Below are positions 6,644-8,812 of a stretch of DNA of 8,812 bases, piece by piece (positions within the stretch are counted from its first letter, which is position 1; each line of letters begins with the position of its first letter). The stretch lies in the NCBI GenBank assembly GCA_900753285.1, contig CAADYN010000066.1, forward strand, positions 1 through 8,812. Reading direction: 5' to 3'. Source of the DNA: Clostridia bacterium. GTDB taxonomy: Bacteria; Bacillota; Clostridia; Oscillospirales; CAG-272. The notes under the pieces are model-generated. The model did no database searches and was not told the origin of the DNA. It saw only the letters and a program-made list of their open reading frames with translations. Both the position numbers and the translations under genes were made by a program.

Positions 6644-7729
6644 TTACTTTCTCACAGCTTCGGCTTCACAGTATGCGCAGCGGTGTTTTCCCTCGGATAC
6701 GGTGAAGTGTGCGGGAAGCTCCTGTTCGGTACGGGAGATGCAGCGTGAATTCGGGCAGACAAGTCCCTCCGCGCTCTCGCCTGCATAGTCGGAATACTCG
6801 GTGGATTTTTCGGGATTCTCTGCCTCGTCAAGCAGCTTTAATATCAGCGCCATACGCATATACTTGCCGTTTTTCACCTGTTTGAAGTAGCAGGCGCGAG
6901 AATCCTTGTCAACGGCTACGCTTATCTCGTTCACTCTCGGGAGGGGATGGAGCACTCTGAGTCCGTCTCCTGCAAGGCTCATTTTCTCGGGTGTGAGGAT
7001 GTATGAATCCTTAAGTCTTTCGTACTCGTCGGCGTCGGCGAAGCGTTCCTTCTGCACTCTCGTCATGTAGAGTATATCAAGAGACGCGATTGTATCTTCA
7101 AGGCTGTCGGTTTCGGTATAGTTAATTCCGTCGCGGTTCATTTTATCCTTGACATATCCGGGGATAGCAAGCTCCTTCGGGGAGATAAGGACGAATTTTA
7201 CTCCTGTGTAGCGAGAGAGCGCCGCGATGAGGGAGTGTACGGTTCTGCCGTATTTGAGGTCGCCGCAGAAGCCCACGGTGAGGTCGGAGAATCTGCCTTT
7301 TTCGCGGTGAATGGTGAGAAGGTCGGCGAGAGTCTGTGTGGGATGGCAGTGACCTCCGTCTCCGGCGTTTATAACGGGAATCGACGCGTTTACTGCCGCC
7401 ACATACGGTGCTCCCTCGAGAGGATGGCGCATTGCGATGATATCGGCGTAGCAGGAGATGACCTTTGCGGTGTCCGCCACGCTCTCGCCCTTTGAAGCCG
7501 ACGTATTTTCAGCCGCGGAGAATCCGATGACGCTGCCGCCGAGCTCAAGCATAGCCGCCTCGAAGCTGAGTTTGGTTCGTGTGGACGGCTCAAAGAAGAG
7601 TGTGGCGAGCTTTTTGCCCTTGCATTTTTCGCTGTATTTTGTGGGATTTTCGATTATATCACAAGCCGTCGCGACAAGGGAGTCAATCTCAGCCGTTGTG
7701 AGTTCGGAAATATCAATAACGCTTCTCAT
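6644..7729 (-). CDS. pyrB: Aspartate carbamoyltransferase with C-terminal PyrI-type zinc module
   Basis: Joins carbamoyl phosphate and aspartate to give carbamoyl-aspartate, the committed step of pyrimidine synthesis. It has 361 residues, about 50 more than a plain PyrB. The carbamoyl-phosphate loop STRT is at 49-52, and SASKGES, the 80s loop reaching a neighbouring active site, is at 77-83. HPTQ is at 129-132, RVQKER at 224-229, and HPLPR at 261-265. The extra tail, after a linker at about 303-322, is [10 protein letters not shown] followed by CAYCE: cysteines 325, 330, 351 and 354 in a C-x4-C-x20-C-x2-C pattern. This closely resembles the zinc domain of the E. coli regulatory chain PyrI (LVCPNSNCIS, CKYCE). 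The PyrI nucleotide-binding domain is absent. The ATG at 7729 follows GAGG at seven bases. It lies 32 bases downstream of pyrE, so co-transcription is likely. Confidence 0.95.
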   Translation of the reverse strand: MRSVIDISELTTAEIDSLVATACDIIENPTKYSEKCKGKKLATLFFEPSTRTKLSFEAAMLELGGSVIGFSAAENTSASKGESVADTAKVISCYADIIAMRHPLEGAPYVAAVNASIPVINAGDGGHCHPTQTLADLLTIHREKGRFSDLTVGFCGDLKYGRTVHSLIAALSRYTGVKFVLISPKELAIPGYVKDKMNRDGINYTETDSLEDTIASLDILYMTRVQKERFADADEYERLKDSYILTPEKMSLAGDGLRVLHPLPRVNEISVAVDKDSRACYFKQVKNGKYMRMALILKLLDEAENPEKSTEYSDYAGESAEGLVCPNSRCISRTEQELPAHFTVSEGKHRCAYCEAEAVRK

Positions 7730-7761
7730 AATTACACCTCGTAAAATTTCGATTTAACTTA

Positions 7762-8397
7762 TTACTTAATCCAGCTCTCGTCGGAGGGATTATTGCGGAA
7801 TTTGATGAGTCTTTCGATATCCTCAGGTTTGATATAGCCGTTCTTTGCCGCGACCTCTGCGATATGGTCAAAGTCGGTGAGGCTTATATTTTTAAGTCCG
7901 GCTTCCTTCAGTCTGTCAAGTCCCTTCTGCATACCGTAGGTGAAGATGGAAGCGATACCGAGGACAACAGCGCCTGCTTCACGGAGAGCGTCCGCAACCT
8001 CGATAACACTGCCGCCCGTTGAGATGAGGTCTTCGATGATAACGACCTTCTGACCGGGGAGGAGTTTGCCTTCGATACGGTTCTGTCTGCCGTGGTCCTT
8101 GTTCCCTGAGCGGACGTAGCCCATAGGCATACCGAGGATATGTGCTGTTATAGCGGCATGAGCGATTCCTGCGGTAGAGGTACCCATGAGGACTTCCGCG
8201 TCGGGGTAATTTTCGCGGACGACCTCAGCGAGAGCATTTTCGACGTGGGTTCTCACTTCGGGAGCGGTGAGGGTAAGTCTATTATCGCAATAAACGGGGG
8301 ATTTAATGCCGCTTGCCCAAGTGAAGGGTTCTTCGGGGCGGAAGAAAACCGCCTGTATTTTCAGCAGATCCTCTGCTATGAGGGTTTTGGTATCCAT
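7762..8397 (-). CDS. pyrE: Orotate phosphoribosyltransferase
   Basis: Transfers phosphoribose from PRPP to orotate, giving OMP, the fifth step of UMP synthesis. It has 211 residues, a normal length. The N-terminal hood is followed by FTWASGIKSPVYCDNR (25-40), the orotate-binding region. The flexible catalytic loop is RSGNKDHGRQN (96-106), with Lys100 and His102 in the positions of the E. coli catalytic residues. The PRPP-binding motif is VVIIEDLISTGGS (118-130), with the acidic pair Glu122-Asp123. The ATG at 8397 follows AAAGG at eight bases, in an A-rich unstructured stretch of about 60 bases. It is the first gene of the visible pyrE-pyrB unit. No separate promoter close to the start is convincing, so transcription may begin in or beyond the structured region upstream. 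Confidence 0.95.
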   Translation of the reverse strand: MDTKTLIAEDLLKIQAVFFRPEEPFTWASGIKSPVYCDNRLTLTAPEVRTHVENALAEVVRENYPDAEVLMGTSTAGIAHAAITAHILGMPMGYVRSGNKDHGRQNRIEGKLLPGQKVVIIEDLISTGGSVIEVADALREAGAVVLGIASIFTYGMQKGLDRLKEAGLKNISLTDFDHIAEVAAKNGYIKPEDIERLIKFRNNPSDESWIK

Positions 8398-8460
8398 AGT
8401 GTAGACCTTTCCTTATTTTTTATTTTTCCTTTTAATTTTATCTATCAAATTTAGTTTTTC

Positions 8461-8476
8461 CTTCACGTTTGTGAAG
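8461..8476. repeat. Hairpin CTTCAC-GTTT-GTGAAG
   Basis: A perfect 6-base-pair stem with a 4-base loop forms the boundary between the structured region and the A-rich pyrE leader. On minus it is followed by GGAAAAAC, not a T run, so it is not an intrinsic terminator in the pyrE direction. Confidence 0.55.
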
Positions 8477-8485
8477 CTGATTGTA

Positions 8486-8504
8486 GAAAGAGCTTCGCCC
8501 TTTC
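8486..8504. repeat. Hairpin GAAAGAGC-TTC-GCCCTTTC
   Basis: An 8-base-pair stem around a 3-base loop. Read on minus, one of the eight pairs is a G-U wobble. The AAAGAGC arm at 8487-8493 (GCTCTTT on minus) is also complementary to the segment at 8533-8539, so this helix competes with another hairpin. Confidence 0.55.
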
Positions 8505-8549
8505 AGATTTATTATTCCACTACTCGTGGGGAGCTCTTTGCAGAGGGCA

Positions 8550-8580
8550 CGCAGAGAGGTTCAGACGCCACCCCTCTGCG
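8550..8580. repeat. Hairpin CGCAGAG...CTCTGCG
   Basis: Arms CGCAGAGAGG (8550-8559) and CCCCTCTGCG (8571-8580) pair over ten positions with one mismatch, around an 11-base loop. This is the strongest single helix in the region upstream of pyrE. Confidence 0.55.
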
Positions 8581-8732
8581 AGTTCCGGCTTACCGGTTTT
8601 CTTTGGGCTTGTATGATGAGCTTCCGTCTTCGCACCCGTGAACTACTGGCGAAAGGGTCTTCTTAGATTTTGGCTAGCCGCCGGATTTATACCTGATTTT
8701 TACTTTAGCTTGTATCCTTGAGAAAGCCTAAA

Positions 8733-8766
8733 TTTCAACACCGTCACCAATTTTGTGAAGTTGAAA
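8733..8766. repeat. Hairpin TTTCAAC...GTTGAAA
   Basis: Seven outer base pairs (8733-8739 with 8760-8766) enclose an inner TCAC/GTGA helix (8744-8747 with 8755-8758), giving a two-part stem. Confidence 0.5.
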
Positions 8767-8798
8767 CTGCAAGTTCAGTTCGATATAAGCTGCCGCAC

Positions 8799-8811
8799 TG
8801 GATTGAATCCA
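8799..8811. repeat. Inverted repeat TGGATT-G-AATCCA at window end
   Basis: A perfect 6-base inverted repeat around a single base. As RNA the loop is too small to form intact, so it may be a protein-binding dyad or part of a larger structure continuing outside the window. Confidence 0.4.
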
Positions 8812-8812
8812 C

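Larger units (their letters stand above)
8398..8812 (-). other. Gene-free structured region upstream of pyrE; candidate leader RNA or ncRNA
   Basis: No coding frame here looks real. From about 8461 to the window end the sequence is full of inverted repeats: 8461-8476, 8486-8504, 8550-8580, 8585-8596, 8733-8766, 8765-8780 and 8799-8811. A longer-range match joins AGTTC (8581-8585) and GAACT (8640-8644). On the minus strand one candidate hairpin, CTCT-GCAA-AGAG, carries a GNRA-type tetraloop. The stretch next to pyrE (8398-8460) is A/T-rich and unstructured. Strand is assigned to minus only because pyrE lies downstream. I compared it by eye with T-box, TPP, FMN, cobalamin, lysine, SAM, c-di-GMP, RNase P, SRP, 6S and tmRNA signatures and found no fit. 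Its 5' end is probably outside the window. Confidence 0.5.

Noticed and set aside
8404..8440. TTGATA followed by A/T-rich sequence as a pyrE promoter
   Set aside because: The -35 resembles consensus, but no hexamer at 16-18 bases is a good -10. In such A-rich DNA partial matches are expected.
8551..8560. PyrR-binding-loop-like CAGAGAGGTT near pyrE
   Set aside because: It matches part of the PyrR loop consensus as I recall it, but on the plus strand, opposite to pyrE transcription. It is explained by the CGCAGAG hairpin arm. The minus-strand counterpart has mismatches in the core.
8612..8620. Hammerhead-like TGATGAG on plus
   Set aside because: The CUGAUGA core is incomplete, and there is no matching GAAA core strand with a cleavage triplet in the right arrangement.
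8797..8812. T-arm-like or CRISPR-repeat-like sequence ending in GGATTGAATCCAC
   Set aside because: There is no tRNA cloverleaf upstream, no tmRNA tag or conserved 5' end, and no second copy of the sequence in the window.

Overview
The window reads as chromosomal DNA from an anaerobic Bacillota bacterium, most likely a gut-type Clostridia (Oscillospiraceae/Lachnospiraceae-like). This rests on strong GGAG/AAGG ribosome binding sites, TATAAT-type promoters, a TepA/YmfB-type ClpP-fold protease, a Gram-positive lipoprotein solute-binding protein, a GH38 alpha-mannosidase, and roughly 50% GC. The assignment is inference; there is no rRNA or taxonomic marker here.

Layout. (1) 1-2432, plus strand: a family 38 alpha-mannosidase lacking only its N-terminal tip, which lies off the left edge. 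(2) 2458-2506: a bidirectional terminator. It separates that gene from a convergent GNAT acetyltransferase (3016-2510, minus), which has its own promoter at about 3045-3073. (3) 5617-3126, minus: a three-gene polar amino-acid ABC importer in the order lipoprotein, permease, ATPase. Its promoter region carries an ARG-box-like inverted repeat, so the likely cargo is arginine or another basic amino acid. (4) 5824-6573, plus and divergent: tepA, closed by a second bidirectional terminator (6576-6625). (5) 8397-6644, minus: pyrE-pyrB, two enzymes of de novo UMP synthesis. (6) 8398-8812: no gene, but a dense set of inverted repeats upstream of pyrE, probably a structured leader or an independent small RNA that I could not assign to a known family.

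Four things stand out. The solute-binding lipoprotein appears to be a circular permutant: the segment that normally closes the C-terminus of a family 3 binding protein sits directly after the signal peptide. Its partner ATPase has an insert of about 34 residues in the helical subdomain. PyrB ends in a PyrI-type four-cysteine zinc module but has no PyrI nucleotide-binding domain. The gene-free region upstream of pyrE looks like a structured RNA with at least one pair of mutually exclusive helices.

The importer genes work together as one uptake system (capture, channel, ATP hydrolysis). pyrE and pyrB belong to the same pathway. The mannosidase, acetyltransferase and TepA appear to be independent single-gene units.
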